Below, in pieces: positions 24,025-35,174 of a stretch of 64,000 nt of DNA. Positions within the stretch are counted from its first letter, which is position 1. Every line of letters begins with the position of its first letter. Below the pieces are notes generated by a model. It did no database searches and was not told the DNA's origin. It saw nothing but the letters and a program-made list of their open reading frames with translations. Source of the stretch: Citrobacter amalonaticus (GTDB lineage Bacteria; Pseudomonadota; Gammaproteobacteria; Enterobacterales; Enterobacteriaceae); contig NZ_JAGTXM010000002.1 of NCBI RefSeq assembly GCF_018252635.1, forward strand, positions 638,962 through 702,961. Reading direction: 5' to 3'. A program made the position numbers and the translations under genes.

Positions 24025-24324
24025 ACGCCTCATAAAATTTGTGTTACGCATGATTAAAGCGGATCGGAGATGGCTAAAATTTCATCGCTTGCAAGATATT
24101 ACACCAGGAAGCGGGTTTATCCCCAGACCATTGACTTCGTTAACATTGTCAAGGTGTGTTATGAAAGTTTTATTGCATTCAATGACCGCAATATGACAGC
24201 CATTGATTTTATCTAACGCATTGTAAGTTATAGGATATTTCATAAAGACGCCTTTCGCACCAATTCGGCTGAAAGCCGCGTATTCTCTCGCTTGCGTTGT
24301 GTTTTCTAACTCTAATACACAAGG

Positions 24325-24347
24325 TTATCCACAGGAATGGTGGATAA
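24325..24347. promoter_or_regulatory. DnaA-box pair upstream of uvrB
   Basis: A perfect DnaA box TTATCCACA (24325-24333) and an inverted near-match TTATCCACC (24339-24347 on the minus strand). A further one-mismatch copy, TTATCCCCA, is at 24117-24125. DnaA involvement at E. coli uvrB has been reported, so the sites may be functional. Confidence 0.65.
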
Positions 24348-24353
24348 CTGCCT

Positions 24354-24371
24354 GCAGGCCATATGGCCTGC
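24354..24371. repeat. 18-bp perfect palindrome next to DnaA boxes
   Basis: GCAGGCCATATGGCCTGC is self-complementary over its whole length and begins 6 bp after the DnaA-box pair. It has no adjoining T-run, so it is a poor terminator. A protein-binding site is possible; function unknown. Confidence 0.6.
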
Positions 24372-24495
24372 CGCCTGGCAAATTCCCGGTCCGGCCGACC
24401 AGAATGCACATAAAAAAAAATTATCGCTAAATTTTGATTTTTATCAGCTAAGGGAGTGCACCTGGCAGACGAGATCTTGCTCGCAATTTCGCCTT

Positions 24496-25182
24496 TTACT
24501 CACCAACAAGAACAGCGAGATCCAGATATTGTCCTGTGGCCATATTTTCGGCTCCTGCTGCCAGCCACGGGATTTCACCCAGCAAGGGAGCAGGGATAAC
24601 CTGCTTAAGCGTCGTCAGATACTCATGATGACGTTTTCCCGGCGGCATAACGTCATTCGCCACCCACCCGGCAAGCGGAAGCCCTGCCTGCTGTACCGCC
24701 AGTGCTGTCAGCATGGCATGATTTATACACCCCAGCTTCACGCCAACGACCAGGATCACCGGCAAGCGCTCGCTCTGCACCCAGTCGGCAAAAGTAAAAT
24801 CCTCCGCAAGCGGGGTAAACCAGCCGCCGGCGCCTTCCACCAGGAGCCACTCCGCCTGCGCGTCCAGCGCGCGCAGTCCGTCTGACATCACGTCAGCACG
24901 AATCGGCCTTCCTTCAGCGGCGCTGATGATATGCGGCGAGGTGGGCTCCGCGAAGGTGTAAGGATTCACCGCCGCGTAGCCCAGCGTCAGGCTGCTGTTG
25001 CGTTGAAGCGCAAGGGCGTCGGTGTTGCGTAATCCTTGTGGCGTCATTTCACTGCCAGATGCGACGGGTTTATAACCGGCCGTCCGGTAGCCAAGACTAC
25101 GCGCTGCCTGTAGCAGCGCACAGCTGGCGACGGTTTTACCGACTTCTGTATCGGTACCGGTGACAAAATAGCGTTTAGCCAC
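24496..25182 (-). CDS. bioD: dethiobiotin synthetase BioD
   Basis: 228 aa. ATP-dependent ring closure of 7,8-diaminopelargonic acid with CO2 to dethiobiotin. P-loop GTDTEVGKT (about 8-16), the GYKPVASG substrate segment and [13 protein letters not shown] are visible. Last gene of bioBFCD; it overlaps the end of bioC by 8 nt. Slightly longer than the 225-aa E. coli protein at the C-terminus. Confidence 0.97.
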   Translation of the reverse strand: MAKRYFVTGTDTEVGKTVASCALLQAARSLGYRTAGYKPVASGSEMTPQGLRNTDALALQRNSSLTLGYAAVNPYTFAEPTSPHIISAAEGRPIRADVMSDGLRALDAQAEWLLVEGAGGWFTPLAEDFTFADWVQSERLPVILVVGVKLGCINHAMLTALAVQQAGLPLAGWVANDVMPPGKRHHEYLTTLKQVIPAPLLGEIPWLAAGAENMATGQYLDLAVLVGE

Positions 25183-25930
25183 GTGTAATTACTCCTGTAA
25201 AAAGATGGTAGGTCAGCGGATATTTCCCTTGCCGTTGGGGCCAGGCCAGTTGAAGCTGCTGCAACTGCGAGCGGGTTAAGACGCGCGACTCACGCCCTTC
25301 ATGTAAATGGGTTGCGCCGATGCCTTTCAGTGAGCGCATGGCGCTCAGGGCGTCATCAAACGCCAGCGTCAGGGTGGTCGAGTGATGATGCCCCTGCCAG
25401 CCGCACATCGCGTCACACAGCGCCTCGCGGGATAAAAACCGGTTGCCATGCGCCCTGTCATCCACCGCGCGCCAGGCCTGATGAAGTTCAGGCAACGAGT
25501 CCTGGGCCAGCGTGGTGAAGGCCACGCAGCCACCGGGGCGCACGACCCGGCACAGTTCGCTTAGCGCACGATGCAAACTGTCACACCACTGCACGGCCAG
25601 ATTGCTCCAGGCCAGATCGAACGTCGCGCTGGCTAATGGCAGCGACTCAATGTCGCCGGCGAGATAGTGATGCGCCACATCCTGACGACGCGCCTCGTCC
25701 AGCATGCGGGAAGAGAGATCCAGCGCGGTGACCTGACTCCCCTGTTCCCGCCAGTAGCGACTCAAACGCCCCGGCCCGCAGCCAGCATCCAGTACCTGAA
25801 AAAATGGGCGCTCCGGCAGTTGCGCCAGCAAGGCGTCGGCGCTCAGACGCTGCAATGTGGCGTGCTGCTCATAATGCGCTGCCGCACGGCCAAACGCCGC
25901 TGCGACCGCCTGTTTATTCACCTGCCCCAT
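25175..25930 (-). CDS. bioC: malonyl-ACP O-methyltransferase BioC
   Basis: 251 aa. Methylates malonyl-ACP so it can prime pimelate synthesis through the fatty acid pathway. SAM-binding motif [12 protein letters not shown] (about 46-57), then ALDLSSRML and the [10 protein letters not shown] region. Conserved tail [20 protein letters not shown]. The ATG at 25930 ([20 protein letters not shown]) matches E. coli and overlaps bioF by 17 nt; an ATG 13 codons earlier is unsupported. Confidence 0.96.
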   Translation of the reverse strand: MGQVNKQAVAAAFGRAAAHYEQHATLQRLSADALLAQLPERPFFQVLDAGCGPGRLSRYWREQGSQVTALDLSSRMLDEARRQDVAHHYLAGDIESLPLASATFDLAWSNLAVQWCDSLHRALSELCRVVRPGGCVAFTTLAQDSLPELHQAWRAVDDRAHGNRFLSREALCDAMCGWQGHHHSTTLTLAFDDALSAMRSLKGIGATHLHEGRESRVLTRSQLQQLQLAWPQRQGKYPLTYHLFTGVITRG

Positions 25931-27071
25931 GCAGCACCTCCAGCAGTCGGTCAATATCCTCAGGCTCATGCGCCTGAGTTAACGTCAGGCGCAGGCGGGC
26001 TGTCCCGGCGGGCACGGTCGGCGGACGGATAGCCGTGACCCAGCATCCCTGACGGCGCAGAGTGTCCGCCAACTGCAACGCGCGCGCATTTTCGCCGACA
26101 ATCAGCGGCTGGATGGCGCTGTGAGATTGCGCCAGCGTGAAGTCGGCATGACTGACTGCGGAACGAAAGCGCTGGATCAGTGCAGCCAGTTTCTCTCTGC
26201 GTTCGTCCCCTTCCTGACTGCGAATCACTGAAAGCGACGCCTGTAACGCCATCGCCTGCGCGGGCGGCATGTTGGTGCTGTAAATCAGATGACGGGCGAA
26301 CTGCAGCAGATAGTCGGCAACGCTTTCGGAGCACAGGATCGCCGCACCGCTGACGCCAAAACCTTTGCCAAACGTCACCACCAACAACTCTGGTTTTACC
26401 CGCTGCTGCCAGCAGCTCCCGCGCCCTTCTTCGCCGCACACGCCAATACCGTGAGCATCATCCACCAGCAGCCAGGCATTACGCGCCTGTGCAGCCTGCT
26501 GAATGTCAACAAGCGGCGCACTGTCGCCATCCATGCTGAACACGCCTTCGCTCACCACCAGTTGTCGCCCTGAACAGGGGATGTCAAGCAGGCGCGCAAG
26601 ATGCGAGACGTCGTTATGGGTAAAGCGGCGAAGCGGCGCCGGGCTAAGACTGGCCGCTTCCAGCAGCGAAGCATGGCTGAGTCTGTCAGCGATAATCCGG
26701 TCATCTTTTTCCATCAGCGAGGTAATCACCGCCTGGTTTGCGGCGAAACCGGAGATAAACAACAGCGCGCGCGGATAGCCCAGCCAGTCGGCCAGTTCCT
26801 CTTCCAGTTGCTGATGGGCGATGGAATAACCGCTGACGTGGCCCGAGCCGCCGCTGCCGACGCCAAACCGTTCCGCCCCCTGTTGCCAGGCGCGGACGAT
26901 GTGCGGATGGTGACTCAAGCCCAGATAGTCATTGCTGGAGAAGTTGAGAAAGCGCTGGTCATTCGCCTCCAGCCAGCGACCAGCCCCCTGCATCACCGCG
27001 TAACGTCGGCGCAGCGTGTCCGCCGAACGACGCGCCGTCAGCGCATCGTCGATTTTTTGTTGCCAGGTCAT
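25914..27071 (-). CDS. bioF: 8-amino-7-oxononanoate synthase BioF
   Basis: 385 aa, pyridoxal-phosphate enzyme of the alpha-oxoamine synthase family joining pimeloyl-ACP and L-alanine. The PLP lysine lies in [11 protein letters not shown] (about 233-243). [17 protein letters not shown] and [13 protein letters not shown] are also conserved. It overlaps bioB by 4 nt and bioC by 17 nt. Confidence 0.97.
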   Translation of the reverse strand: MTWQQKIDDALTARRSADTLRRRYAVMQGAGRWLEANDQRFLNFSSNDYLGLSHHPHIVRAWQQGAERFGVGSGGSGHVSGYSIAHQQLEEELADWLGYPRALLFISGFAANQAVITSLMEKDDRIIADRLSHASLLEAASLSPAPLRRFTHNDVSHLARLLDIPCSGRQLVVSEGVFSMDGDSAPLVDIQQAAQARNAWLLVDDAHGIGVCGEEGRGSCWQQRVKPELLVVTFGKGFGVSGAAILCSESVADYLLQFARHLIYSTNMPPAQAMALQASLSVIRSQEGDERREKLAALIQRFRSAVSHADFTLAQSHSAIQPLIVGENARALQLADTLRRQGCWVTAIRPPTVPAGTARLRLTLTQAHEPEDIDRLLEVLHGAGE

Positions 27072-28108
27072 ACGGCTGCCGCGTTGTAGTAATCGTCAGT
27101 ATCCGGTGTCAGCAGCGCCTGCTCCAGACGCTGTTGTTGTTCATTATTCCCGGCGAGCACCGCCGTTTGCTGCGGATTCAGCCCCAGCTTATGGAAGAGC
27201 TGGAGGTCTTTGTCCTCTTCCGGGTTTGGCGTGGTGAGCAGTTTGCAGCCGTAGAAAATTGAGTTGGCGCCGGCCATAAAGCACATAGCCTGCGTTTGCT
27301 CATTCATCTGCTCACGACCGGCGGACAGACGCACGTAAGAGGTCGGCATCATGATGCGCGCCACGGCAATGGTGCGAATAAAATCAAATGCGTCGACGTC
27401 ATCGTTATCCGCCAGCGGCGTACCTTTCACCTTCACCAGCATGTTGATCGGCACGCTTTCCGGCGGCGTCGGCAGGTTTGCCAGTTGCAGGAGCAGCCCG
27501 GCACGGTCCGTCACCGTTTCGCCCAGACCGACAATGCCGCCGGAACAGACTTTGATCCCGGCCTCACGCACTTTATCCAGCGTGTCGAGGCGCTCCTGGT
27601 AGGAACGGGTAGTGATGATGTTGCCGTAAAATTCCGGCGAGGTGTCGAGGTTGTGGTTGTAATAGTCCAGCCCCGCCTCCGCCAGCCGCTGCGCCTGTGA
27701 TTCATCGAGCGTGCCGAGCGTCATGCAGGCTTCCAGCCCCAGCGCTTTTACCCCCTGAACCATCTGTTGCAGATAGGGCATGTCGCGCTCATGCGGGTTC
27801 TTCCACGCCGCGCCCATGCAGAAACGGGTGGAGCCGGCGTTCTTCGCTTTGCGTGCCGACGCCAGTACCTGCTCAACTTCCATCAGCCGCTCAGATTCAA
27901 GACCGGTTTTATAGCGAGAACTTTGCGGACAATATTTGCAGTCTTCCGGGCAGGCGCCGGTTTTGATCGATAACAACGTGCTGACCTGTACCTGACGAGG
28001 ATCGAAATGCTGGCGGTGGATTTGCTGTGCCTCGAACAGCAGATCCAGCAGCGGTTTTTCAAATAATTCGGTGACTTGCGACAGCGTCCAGCGAGAATGA
28101 GTGGTCAT
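27068..28108 (-). CDS. bioB: biotin synthase BioB
   Basis: 346 aa radical-SAM enzyme inserting sulfur into dethiobiotin. The cluster motif CPEDCKYC (about 53-60) binds the 4Fe-4S and SAM. The remaining conserved Cys and Arg ligands of the 2Fe-2S cluster lie in [27 protein letters not shown] and [10 protein letters not shown]. First gene of the leftward bio operon, transcribed from the BirA-controlled region at 28141-28180. Confidence 0.98.
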   Translation of the reverse strand: MTTHSRWTLSQVTELFEKPLLDLLFEAQQIHRQHFDPRQVQVSTLLSIKTGACPEDCKYCPQSSRYKTGLESERLMEVEQVLASARKAKNAGSTRFCMGAAWKNPHERDMPYLQQMVQGVKALGLEACMTLGTLDESQAQRLAEAGLDYYNHNLDTSPEFYGNIITTRSYQERLDTLDKVREAGIKVCSGGIVGLGETVTDRAGLLLQLANLPTPPESVPINMLVKVKGTPLADNDDVDAFDFIRTIAVARIMMPTSYVRLSAGREQMNEQTQAMCFMAGANSIFYGCKLLTTPNPEEDKDLQLFHKLGLNPQQTAVLAGNNEQQQRLEQALLTPDTDDYYNAAAV

Positions 28109-28140
28109 AATTTTATACGTTTTGTGGTGGTAAAGGTGTA

Positions 28141-28180
28141 GACTTGTAAACCTAAAACTTTTTAATTTGGTTTACAAGTC
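28141..28180. promoter_or_regulatory. bio operator (BirA site) between bioB and bioA
   Basis: A perfect 12-bp inverted repeat GACTTGTAAACC / GGTTTACAAGTC separated by 16 bp. It has the 40-bp size and arm sequence of the E. coli bioO, where biotinoyl-5'-AMP-bound BirA represses both divergent promoters. Confidence 0.95.
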
Positions 28181-28184
28181 GATT

Positions 28185-29474
28185 ATGACAACGGACGATA
28201 TCACTTTTGATCAGCGCCACATCTGGCATCCCTATACCTCTATGACGTCCCCGCTACCGGTCTATCCTGTTGAACGGGCCGAGGGCTGCGAACTGATTTT
28301 ATCCAGCGGTGAGCGCCTGATTGATGGCATGTCGTCGTGGTGGGCTGCGATTCACGGCTACAATCACCCGCAGCTCAATGCGGCGATGAAAACCCAGATT
28401 GATGCCATGTCGCACGTGATGTTCGGCGGGATTACCCATGCCCCCGCCGTCAACCTGTGCCGTAAACTGGTCGCCATGACGCCCGCAACGCTTGAGTGCG
28501 TATTCCTCGCCGATTCCGGTTCCGTCGCGGTGGAAGTGGCGATGAAAATGGCGCTGCAATACTGGCAGGCCAAAGGGGGATCCCGTCAGCGCTTCCTGAC
28601 GTTCCGTAACGGCTATCACGGCGATACCTTCGGCGCGATGTCGGTCTGCGATCCGGACAACTCCATGCACAGCCTGTGGAAGGGGTATCTGCCGGAAAAC
28701 CTGTTTGCTCCCGCGCCGCAAAGCCGGATGGATGGCGAGTGGGATGAGCGTGATATGGTGGCCTTCGCGCGCCTGATGGCCGCACACCGTCATGACATCG
28801 CGGCAGTTATTCTTGAGCCGATAGTCCAGGGGGCTGGCGGTATGCGCATGTACCATCCGGAGTGGCTGCGCCGTATCCGCAAAATGTGCGACCGCGAAGG
28901 CATTCTGCTGATAGCCGATGAAATCGCTACCGGATTTGGCCGCACGGGCAAACTGTTTGCCTGCGAACACGCCGGGATCGCACCCGACATTCTGTGCCTG
29001 GGTAAAGCGCTGACCGGCGGGACGATGACCCTCTCTGCCACCCTGACCACCCGCCAGGTGGCGGAGACCATCAGCAACGGCCAGGCGGGCTGCTTTATGC
29101 ATGGCCCGACGTTTATGGGTAATCCGCTGGCCTGCGCGGTAGCGACCGCCAGTCTGTCTCTGCTGGAATCCGGCGACTGGCAGGCGCAGGTATCGGCCAT
29201 TGAAACCCAACTCCGTCAGGAACTCGCCCCGGCCCAGACGTCGCCGTGGGTGGCTGATGTGCGAGTGCTGGGGGCGATCGGCGTGGTGGAAACGACGCAT
29301 CCGGTCAACATGGCGGCCCTGCAAAAATTCTTTGTCCGGCAGGGCGTGTGGATCCGTCCGTTTGGCAAACTCATCTACCTGATGCCGCCGTATCTCATTG
29401 AGCCAGCGCAACTGCGTCGTCTGACGCAGGCCGTGAACGACGCTGTGCGCGAAGAAACATTTTTTAACGCGTAA
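28185..29474 (+). CDS. bioA: adenosylmethionine-8-amino-7-oxononanoate aminotransferase BioA
   Basis: 429 aa PLP aminotransferase using SAM as amino donor to make 7,8-diaminopelargonate. The PLP lysine is in [28 protein letters not shown] and [15 protein letters not shown] are conserved. The ATG at 28185 ([14 protein letters not shown]) lies 4 bp after the operator and matches E. coli; an ATG six codons upstream would fall in the operator. Confidence 0.97.
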   Translation: MTTDDITFDQRHIWHPYTSMTSPLPVYPVERAEGCELILSSGERLIDGMSSWWAAIHGYNHPQLNAAMKTQIDAMSHVMFGGITHAPAVNLCRKLVAMTPATLECVFLADSGSVAVEVAMKMALQYWQAKGGSRQRFLTFRNGYHGDTFGAMSVCDPDNSMHSLWKGYLPENLFAPAPQSRMDGEWDERDMVAFARLMAAHRHDIAAVILEPIVQGAGGMRMYHPEWLRRIRKMCDREGILLIADEIATGFGRTGKLFACEHAGIAPDILCLGKALTGGTMTLSATLTTRQVAETISNGQAGCFMHGPTFMGNPLACAVATASLSLLESGDWQAQVSAIETQLRQELAPAQTSPWVADVRVLGAIGVVETTHPVNMAALQKFFVRQGVWIRPFGKLIYLMPPYLIEPAQLRRLTQAVNDAVREETFFNA

Positions 29475-29531
29475 TTGACGGTAAGCTGTGAGGTTTCTGG
29501 CTACACTTTTGGCGAGAATGAAGGAGAGCGC

Positions 29532-30008
29532 ATGAAATTAATCAGCAACGATCTACGCGACGGAGATAAGCTTCCCCAGCGCCACGTCTTCAATGGTATG
29601 GGCTATGACGGCGATAACCTTTCTCCGCACCTGGCCTGGGATGAAGTGCCTGCCGGCACGAAGAGTTTCGTCGTAACCTGTTTCGACCCCGATGCGCCAA
29701 CCGGTTCCGGCTGGTGGCACTGGGTCGTCGCCAATATTCCTGCCGACACCCGGGTGCTGCCCCAGGGCTTTGGCTCCGGACTGGTTGCGCTGCCGGACGG
29801 CGTTATCCAGACGCGGACCGATTTCGGTAAAGCGGGCTATGGCGGCGCGGCACCGCCAAAAGGCGAAACCCACCGTTATATCTTTACCGTTCACGCACTG
29901 GATGTGGACAAGATTGACGTCGATGAAAGCGCCAGCGGCGCGATGGTAGGATTTAACGTCCATTTCCACTCGCTCGCCAGCGCCTCAATTACCGCGATGT
30001 TCAGTTGA
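29532..30008 (+). CDS. ybhB: PEBP-family protein YbhB
   Basis: 158 aa phosphatidylethanolamine-binding (Raf kinase inhibitor-like) protein, cytoplasmic. Ligand-site motifs DPDAPTGSGWWHWVV (about 53-67) and GYGGAAPPKGETHRY are present. Physiological ligand unknown. The ATG at 29532 has AAGGAG at 29521-29526. It lies 57 bp after bioA in the same direction. Confidence 0.95.
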   Translation: MKLISNDLRDGDKLPQRHVFNGMGYDGDNLSPHLAWDEVPAGTKSFVVTCFDPDAPTGSGWWHWVVANIPADTRVLPQGFGSGLVALPDGVIQTRTDFGKAGYGGAAPPKGETHRYIFTVHALDVDKIDVDESASGAMVGFNVHFHSLASASITAMFS

Positions 30009-30017
30009 TTGGTGTCA

Positions 30018-30102
30018 TGCCGGATGACGATGCTCACGCGTCTTATCCGGCATACGGAAAGGATTCGTAGGCCGGATAAGCGTCAGCGCCATCCGGCAAT
30101 GT
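30018..30102. repeat. REP/BIME pair between ybhB and hutH
   Basis: Two inverted REP units (30018-30055 and 30067-30102) with GCCGGATGACG and GGCCGGATAAGCG cores, filling the 95-bp gap between convergent genes up to the hutH stop. Confidence 0.87.
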
Positions 30103-30103
30103 A

Positions 30104-31624
30104 TTAAAGAAATTCCGGCACCAGCCGCAGCAAAGTCCCCTGCGCAAGCAATTGGGTCGCACGCTCAATATCCGGGGCGAAGAAACGGTCCTGAGTGTAA
30201 TGCGCGACCTGCTCACGCAATACCGTTCGCGCCTGCTCCAACAGTGGGCTTGACGTTAACCCTTCGCGCAGGTCGATCCCCTGACAGGCTGCCAGCCACT
30301 CGACAGCCAGCACACCACGCGTATTCGCCGCCATTTCCCACAACCTGCGTCCCGCCGCCGGAGCCATCGATACATGATCTTCCTGATTCGCCGACGTTGG
30401 CAGGCTGTCCACGCTGTGCGGATGCGCCAGCGCTTTGTTCTCACTGGCAAGCGCCGCCGCCGTCACCTGGGCTATCATAAAGCCGGAGTTCACCCCACCG
30501 TTTTTGACGAGGAACGGCGGCAACTGTGACATATGTTTATCCATCATCAGCGCAATACGGCGTTCGGACAGCGCGCCAATTTCAGCAATCGCCAGCGCCA
30601 GATTATCTGCCGCCATTGCTACCGGTTCCGCATGGAAATTGCCGCCGGAGATAACATCTCCCAGGTCTGCAAAAACCAGCGGGTTATCGGAAACCGCATT
30701 GGCTTCCGCCAGCAGCACGTCCATCACCTGGCGCATCTGGGTCAGACACGCCCCCATCACCTGCGGCTGACAGCGCAGAGAATACGGGTCCTGCACCTTT
30801 TCACAATTGTGGTGCGACGCCGATAACGCGCTGGTTTCTGTCAGGACATGACGATACAGCGACGCCGCATCTATCTGCCCACGCTGTCCGCGCGCGGCGT
30901 GAATTCGTGCATCAAACGGACGGCGGGATCCCAGCACCGCTTCGGTGGTTAACGATCCGCACACGATAGCCGACGCAAACAACGCCTCTGCTTCAAATAG
31001 TCCGCGCAACGCAAACGCTGTCGACGCCTGCGTCCCGTTAAGCAGCGCCAGCCCTTCTTTCGCCGCCAGCGTAATCGGCTCCAGTCCGGCTTTTTTTAGC
31101 GCGTCCTTCGCCGGCAGCCATTTACCCTGCCAGCGTGCCTTTCCTTCGCCCAGCAGCGTGAGCGACATATGGGCCAGCGGTGCCAAATCACCGGACGCGC
31201 CCACCGATCCTTTCGCCGGAATATGCGGCCAGACCTCGGCGTTAACCAGCGCAATCAGCGCCTCTATCACGCTAAGACGAATACCGGAGAAGCCGCGCGC
31301 AAGGCTGTTTATCTTCAGCACCATAATCAGGCGCACCAGCGCATCATCTAACGCATCGCCCACGCCTGCCGCATGCGACAGCACCAGCGAACGCTGCAGG
31401 TTTTGCAGATCGTCATCGGCAATGCGCGTCTGCGCCAGCAGACCAAAGCCCGTATTTATGCCATAGGCCGTGCGCCCCTCGGCAACAATGGCGTTCACGC
31501 ATGCCACGCTGGCGTTAATGCCGTCAATCGCGCTGGCGTCGAGGCGCAGTTTAACCGGCTGCTGCCAAATCTCACGCAGTTGTGAAAAGCTCAGATCGCC
31601 TGGCGTTAAGGTCATGGTGTTCAT
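30104..31624 (-). CDS. hutH: histidine ammonia-lyase HutH
   Basis: 506 aa. Removes ammonia from L-histidine to give urocanate, the first step of histidine catabolism. The Ala-Ser-Gly triad in [17 protein letters not shown] (about 136-152) self-cyclises to the MIO prosthetic group. Other conserved parts: [23 protein letters not shown] and [10 protein letters not shown]. The ATG at 31624 ([11 protein letters not shown]) matches the Salmonella length and starts 1 nt after the hutU stop. Second gene of hutUH. Confidence 0.97.
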   Translation of the reverse strand: MNTMTLTPGDLSFSQLREIWQQPVKLRLDASAIDGINASVACVNAIVAEGRTAYGINTGFGLLAQTRIADDDLQNLQRSLVLSHAAGVGDALDDALVRLIMVLKINSLARGFSGIRLSVIEALIALVNAEVWPHIPAKGSVGASGDLAPLAHMSLTLLGEGKARWQGKWLPAKDALKKAGLEPITLAAKEGLALLNGTQASTAFALRGLFEAEALFASAIVCGSLTTEAVLGSRRPFDARIHAARGQRGQIDAASLYRHVLTETSALSASHHNCEKVQDPYSLRCQPQVMGACLTQMRQVMDVLLAEANAVSDNPLVFADLGDVISGGNFHAEPVAMAADNLALAIAEIGALSERRIALMMDKHMSQLPPFLVKNGGVNSGFMIAQVTAAALASENKALAHPHSVDSLPTSANQEDHVSMAPAAGRRLWEMAANTRGVLAVEWLAACQGIDLREGLTSSPLLEQARTVLREQVAHYTQDRFFAPDIERATQLLAQGTLLRLVPEFL

Positions 31625-31625
31625 A

Positions 31626-33311
31626 TCAGCGTATCTCCTGCGTTGCCGCAACCATCGGTAGATTCAACCCCTGTTCCGCGGCGCACGCCACGGCGATGTC
31701 ATAGCCCGCATCCGCATGACGCATCACGCCGGTCGCCGGATCGTTATGCAGGACCCGGGCAATACGCTCAGCGGCTTCATCGCTGCCGTCACAAACAATC
31801 ACCATCCCGGCATGCTGCGAGAAGCCCATTCCCACGCCGCCGCCGTGATGCAGCGATACCCAGGTGGCTCCGCTCGCCGTGTTGAGCAGCGCATTGAGCA
31901 GAGGCCAGTCGGAGACTGCGTCAGAGCCATCGCGCATTGCTTCGGTTTCGCGATTCGGGCTGGCGACAGAGCCGGAGTCCAGGTGGTCGCGGCCGATCAC
32001 AATCGGCGCTGACACATCCCCACGACGCACCATTTCGTTAAATGCCAGGCCGAGTTTTTGCCGCCATTCGAGTCCTACCCAGCAGATACGCGCCGGCAGC
32101 CCCTGGAAATGAATACGCTCCCGCGCCATGTCCAGCCAGCGGTGGAGATGTTCGTCATCCGCCACGATCTCTTTGACTTTGGCGTCGGTTTTATAAATAT
32201 CCTGTGGATCGCCGGACAGCGCCACCCAGCGAAACGGCCCGATGCCACGGCAGAACAGCGGGCGAATATAAGCCGGTACGAAACCTGGAAAGGCAAAGGC
32301 GTTTTCCACGCCCATCTCTTTAGCCATCTGACGAATGTTGTTGCCGTAGTCGAACGTCGGCACGCCCATGTCGCTGAACGCCAGCATCGCCTCAACGTGT
32401 TTTGCCATCGAGCGCTTCGCGGCCTCTACCGTTGCCTGTGGATCGGAGCGCGCGTTTTGTTGATAGGTTTCCCAGTCCCAGCCGGAAGGCAGATACCCAT
32501 GCAGGGGATCGTGGGCGCTGGTCTGGTCGGTGACCATGTCCGGACGCACACCGCGTTTCACCAGTTCGGGCAGCACATCTGCCGCATTAGCGCACAGGGC
32601 AATCGACACGGCTTTACCTTCGCGGGTATATTTTTCAATTCGCGCCAGCGCATCATCAAGGGAGGTCGCCTGTTCATCGACATACCGGGTGCGCAGGCGG
32701 AAATCAATGCGGCTCTGCTGACATTCAATATTCAGGGAGCAGGCACCTGCCAGCGTCGCCGCCAATGGCTGCGCCCCCCCCATGCCGCCGAGCCCGGCGG
32801 TTAACACCCAACGCCCGCGCAGATTGCCATTGTAGTGCTGCCGTCCTGCTTCAACGAACGTTTCATAGGTGCCCTGCACAATTCCCTGACTGCCGATATA
32901 GATCCAGCTTCCGGCCGTCATCTGTCCGTACATCGCCAGCCCTTTCGCATCCAGTTCGTTGAAATGCTCCCAGGTCGCCCAGTGAGGCACGAGGTTGGAG
33001 TTGGCGATCAGCACGCGCGGGGCGTTCTGGTGGGTTCTGAACACGCCAACCGGTTTACCGGACTGGATCAGCAGCGTTTCGTCCTCTTCCAGTTGAGTCA
33101 GAGCGTGAATAATCGCGTCATAGCATTCCCAGTTACGGGCCGCGCGGCCTATACCGCCGTACACCACCAGCTCATGTGGGTTCTCGGCGACCTCGGGATC
33201 CAGATTGTTCATTAACATGCGTAATGGCGCTTCAGTCAGCCAGGATTTGGCCGTCAGCGTTGTCCCGCGCGGGGCACGGATATCTTGCTGACGATACTTG
33301 CTATGAGACAT
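31626..33311 (-). CDS. hutU: urocanate hydratase HutU
   Basis: 561 aa, NAD+-dependent urocanase turning urocanate into imidazolonepropionate. The NAD-binding [17 protein letters not shown] (about 173-189) and the signature around [22 protein letters not shown] with the active-site Cys are visible. First gene of the hutUH operon, with a HutC-type operator about 76 bp upstream. Confidence 0.97.
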   Translation of the reverse strand: MSHSKYRQQDIRAPRGTTLTAKSWLTEAPLRMLMNNLDPEVAENPHELVVYGGIGRAARNWECYDAIIHALTQLEEDETLLIQSGKPVGVFRTHQNAPRVLIANSNLVPHWATWEHFNELDAKGLAMYGQMTAGSWIYIGSQGIVQGTYETFVEAGRQHYNGNLRGRWVLTAGLGGMGGAQPLAATLAGACSLNIECQQSRIDFRLRTRYVDEQATSLDDALARIEKYTREGKAVSIALCANAADVLPELVKRGVRPDMVTDQTSAHDPLHGYLPSGWDWETYQQNARSDPQATVEAAKRSMAKHVEAMLAFSDMGVPTFDYGNNIRQMAKEMGVENAFAFPGFVPAYIRPLFCRGIGPFRWVALSGDPQDIYKTDAKVKEIVADDEHLHRWLDMARERIHFQGLPARICWVGLEWRQKLGLAFNEMVRRGDVSAPIVIGRDHLDSGSVASPNRETEAMRDGSDAVSDWPLLNALLNTASGATWVSLHHGGGVGMGFSQHAGMVIVCDGSDEAAERIARVLHNDPATGVMRHADAGYDIAVACAAEQGLNLPMVAATQEIR

Positions 33312-33387
33312 AACAACGACTCCTCACAGGCGTGCCGGATAAGGTCTATACGGCAAAGGGAATGATTAGGTGTGAGGTAAATATATA

Positions 33388-33401
33388 CTTGTCTATACAA
33401 G
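33388..33401. promoter_or_regulatory. HutC operator of hutUH
   Basis: CTTGTCTATACAAG, an inverted repeat with the CTTGT/ACAAG arms and shared TTGTATAGACA core described for enteric hut operators. It lies between hutC and hutU. The urocanate-responsive HutC repressor is the likely ligand. A partial REP-like stretch is at 33331-33356. Confidence 0.75.
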
Positions 33402-33481
33402 ACATAACAAGACGGAATTTAACAAACAAGATACATTTTTGTTATATTGCGTCAGCAATCACGCTTTTCAGCCTACGCGTT

Positions 33482-34207
33482 TCAGGAAGAGAAGTGGCCC
33501 TGCAAGCGGTATCTGGCCCCCGGGAAAAGCAAACGCGCATGAGAAACGATCTGCGTGGCAGACCAGGTGGTACGACGAATAAGCAGACAAGGATCGGTCT
33601 CGCTAATGTCCAGTAAGGCACACTCTTGCGCCGTAGCGCGTACCGCTTCAACAATGTGCTCCCCTTCCGTCAGCGGGGCAATCAGCGACAGATAGGCATG
33701 CGGCGTGGTCTGGCTGTAATCCTGCGCCAGATAATCCGGCACAATGTCGGCATTCACACAGCGATCTTCAATTTGTACTGGCTGGTCGTTTTCAAAATGG
33801 ACCATCACAGAATGGAAAATCGCCGTGCCTTCAGTCACCTTTAGCGCTGCTGCCTGTCGCGCATTGGCCGGTTTCTTTTCCAGAATCAGCACCTCACAGT
33901 GATGCCGGTGCGCCCGTGCGGCGATTTCGTCGGCAATACTGCGAATTTCAAACAGCGCGGACTGGCCTTTCGGCTCCGCGACAAAGGTTCCCACCCCCTG
34001 CAGGCGCACCAGCATCCCTTCGTCGGTCAGTTCACGCAGCGCCCGGTTGATGGTCATCCGACTAAAGCCGTACTGCGCCACCAGCTCTGCCTCTGACGGA
34101 ATACGATCGTGCGGCTGCCAGACGCCGCTGGCGATCTTTTCGCTAATCTCGCGTTTAACCGTCTCATAGAACGGTGCGGGAGCAGAACGAGGGCGAGAGA
34201 GTGTCAT
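33482..34207 (-). CDS. hutC: histidine utilization repressor HutC
   Basis: 241 aa GntR-family repressor of the HutC branch. N-terminal winged helix (residues about 10-78: KREISEKIASGVWQPHDRIP, then EAELVAQYGFSRMTINRALREL and RLQGVGTFVAEP). The C-terminal UTRA domain binds urocanate, which lifts repression. It is third in hutI-hutG-hutC; both hut promoters have matching operators. Confidence 0.95.
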   Translation of the reverse strand: MTLSRPRSAPAPFYETVKREISEKIASGVWQPHDRIPSEAELVAQYGFSRMTINRALRELTDEGMLVRLQGVGTFVAEPKGQSALFEIRSIADEIAARAHRHHCEVLILEKKPANARQAAALKVTEGTAIFHSVMVHFENDQPVQIEDRCVNADIVPDYLAQDYSQTTPHAYLSLIAPLTEGEHIVEAVRATAQECALLDISETDPCLLIRRTTWSATQIVSHARLLFPGARYRLQGHFSS

Positions 34208-34232
34208 GGGAATGTTTTACCTTATCAATCGA

Positions 34233-35174
34233 TTACTGCCACCAGTGGGCGATTTGCCAGCCGAGCCGTGCAGCCACGCGTGCCGACCTGCCATCATTAT
34301 CAAAGCGCGGGGTAAATTCAACCATATCCACCGCCTGGAGCTTACCGCTGCGACAAACAGGTTCAATCAGTTTCAACAGGGTCGCCAGCGGCACGCCCAG
34401 CGCCGCAGGTGCCGATACGGCGGGCATCTCGCCTGCAGGCAGGACGTCGAGATCGACGGTCAGATAGAGTTTATCCACCTCGCTGCTAAACGCCGCCAGT
34501 TGAGCGTGGGCTTCATTGCACTGCAAATCTTCCACCACCAGCACGTTGCGCTTTTGCGCCTCATCCCACAGCGCCTGGGTATTTGCCGCCCGACTGACGC
34601 CAATGCACGCATAGCGGAACTCACGCTGCTGCTGATCGCAAAGCAGCGCCAGTTGACGAAACGGCGTGCCAGAGGTTGCCATCCCGGCGCTACGCAGATC
34701 CAGATGCGCGTCGAGGTTAATGATCCCTATCCGCTCGCCAGGAAATGCATCGAAAATGCCCGCCCCATGGCCGAATGCCGTTTCGTGTCCACCGCCAAGG
34801 ACGAAAGTGCGCATCCCCGCCTGCTGACATTGACAGACCGCATCGCGCAGCGCCTGCTGCGCCCCTTCCAGATCCGTCGTTGGAGCCAGCAGATTCCCCA
34901 TATCCACCAGTCGCTCATGTCCCGCGTGACTCGCCAGGTTAGCCAGCGCTGAACGCAGCGCGTCCGGTGCTCCGGCGGCGCCAGGACGCCCCTGATTACG
35001 CTTGACCCCCTCATCGCAGGCAAAGCCGAGCAGCGCGATCCTGTCGCGGTAACGCTCTGGCGAAAATGTCTGGCTGCGTTCGATCGTCTGAAACAGGCGT
35101 AACGCGTTGGCGGCCTCACCGCGGTCATCTCGCCCCCGCCACAGGTCAGGGGCAGCAGCTTCCCATTGCGTCAT
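34233..35174 (-). CDS. hutG: formimidoylglutamase HutG
   Basis: 313 aa arginase-superfamily hydrolase splitting N-formimidoyl-L-glutamate into glutamate and formamide, the last hut step in enterics. Mn2+ ligands are visible in GGGHETAFG (about 127-135), [10 protein letters not shown] (about 151-160) and [11 protein letters not shown] (about 240-250). It overlaps hutI by 4 nt and precedes hutC by 25 bp. Confidence 0.96.
   Translation of the reverse strand: MTQWEAAAPDLWRGRDDRGEAANALRLFQTIERSQTFSPERYRDRIALLGFACDEGVKRNQGRPGAAGAPDALRSALANLASHAGHERLVDMGNLLAPTTDLEGAQQALRDAVCQCQQAGMRTFVLGGGHETAFGHGAGIFDAFPGERIGIINLDAHLDLRSAGMATSGTPFRQLALLCDQQQREFRYACIGVSRAANTQALWDEAQKRNVLVVEDLQCNEAHAQLAAFSSEVDKLYLTVDLDVLPAGEMPAVSAPAALGVPLATLLKLIEPVCRSGKLQAVDMVEFTPRFDNDGRSARVAARLGWQIAHWWQ

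Larger units (their letters stand above)
23932..24495. other. 564-bp uvrB regulatory region, no gene seen
   Basis: No credible coding sequence on either strand. It contains the LexA box, several DnaA-box-like nonamers, an 18-bp palindrome and a run of ten A residues near 24412-24421 (a T-run on the minus strand after bioD, possibly part of bio operon termination, though no GC-rich stem adjoins it). Confidence 0.7.

Noticed and set aside
24337-24885. Rightward open frame from the uvrB-bioD gap into bioD
   Set aside because: Mostly antisense to bioD, without a ribosome site or recognisable domain.
28299-29411. Open frame of 370 codons opposite bioA
   Set aside because: Antisense shadow of a well-supported gene in a GC-rich frame; no recognisable domain and no operon context.
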